The notes under the pieces: generated by a model | Told to the model about the DNA's origin: nothing | Seen by the model: the letters and a program-made list of their open reading frames with translations, nothing else | Database searches by the model: none | Part shown: positions 63,937 to 64,000 of the stretch, one piece after another | Layout: each line of letters begins with the position of its first letter | Position numbering within the stretch: the first letter of the stretch is position 1 | From: Aristolochia californica | Lineage: Eukaryota > Streptophyta > Magnoliopsida > Piperales > Aristolochiaceae | DNA length: 64,000 bases | Assembly: GCA_029961685.1 (NCBI GenBank) | Contig: JARWKL010000010.1 | Coordinates: forward strand, 28,862,111 to 28,926,110 | Direction of reading: 5' to 3' | Program-made: the position numbers and the translations under genes

Positions 63937-64000
63937 GGCTCGAGTTCGGCTCAGTGCCGGCTCGATTCGATTTGGTATCTCTCGAGCTCGAGATCCAAAA
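63937..64000 (+). mobile_element. Possible hAT-type terminal sequence, cut by the window end
   Basis: Starts aggggtggctcgagttcggc, the style of 'AGGGGTG' termini followed by GC-rich 'gctcgagc' repeats in plant hAT-like elements. Only 64 bp are visible. Confidence 0.3.

Overview
The window is nuclear DNA of a flowering plant, most likely a eudicot. The evidence is spliced plant genes with GT-AG introns, plant-only families (a SUPERMAN-type zinc finger, a plant sterol 4-alpha-methyl oxidase) and typical plant transposons (Copia, Gypsy chromovirus, Harbinger, CACTA, LINE, foldback elements). I could not fix the species. There is no prokaryotic operon, CRISPR array, rRNA gene or convincing tRNA gene. 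By eye, well over half of the window is transposon-derived.

Three host genes look intact. (1) 17364-18239 (+): an intronless SUPERMAN-like single C2H2 zinc-finger repressor with a C-terminal EAR motif. (2) 34055-39248 (+): a five-exon tropinone-reductase-like short-chain dehydrogenase of 270 residues. (3) 44784-63239 (-): a seven-exon sterol 4-alpha-methyl oxidase of the SMO2 type, 266 residues. Its six upstream exons lie in 60473-63239. Its last exon (44784-44856, 24 codons) is separated from them by an intron of about 15.6 kb filled with nested transposons.

Layout. 0-4.4 kb: a solo LTR and a decayed PIF/Harbinger element with both of its genes. 4.4-10.8 kb: non-coding LTR elements, one carrying a nested solo LTR. 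10.9-11.9 kb: a CACTA relic. 12-17 kb: mostly unique sequence with two foldbacks. 17.4-18.2 kb: the zinc-finger gene. 21.2-27.8 kb: a dead Copia element split at its reverse-transcriptase catalytic motif by a complete non-autonomous LTR element. 27.8-33.3 kb: a Gypsy chromovirus on the minus strand, its 5' LTR truncated just before the dehydrogenase gene. 34.1-39.2 kb: the dehydrogenase, with minisatellites in two introns. 40.2-43.4 kb: more non-coding LTR elements, partly inverted copies of the 4.4-8.5 kb blocks. 44.8-63.2 kb: the SMO2 gene and its giant intron. 63.9-64 kb: fragments of further repeats.

The most informative structure is the stratigraphy inside the SMO2 intron. An element with about 0.5 kb inverted-repeat arms holds an internally deleted SIRE-like Copia element. 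That Copia element in turn holds a 394-bp solo LTR and a 5'-truncated LINE. Next to it, a non-autonomous LTR element holds a second copy of its own family. Most insertions are framed by matching target-site duplications, so the order of events can be read directly. The recurring non-autonomous family also places its primer-binding site in the loop of a strong hairpin made by the end of the LTR and the sequence just after the primer site.
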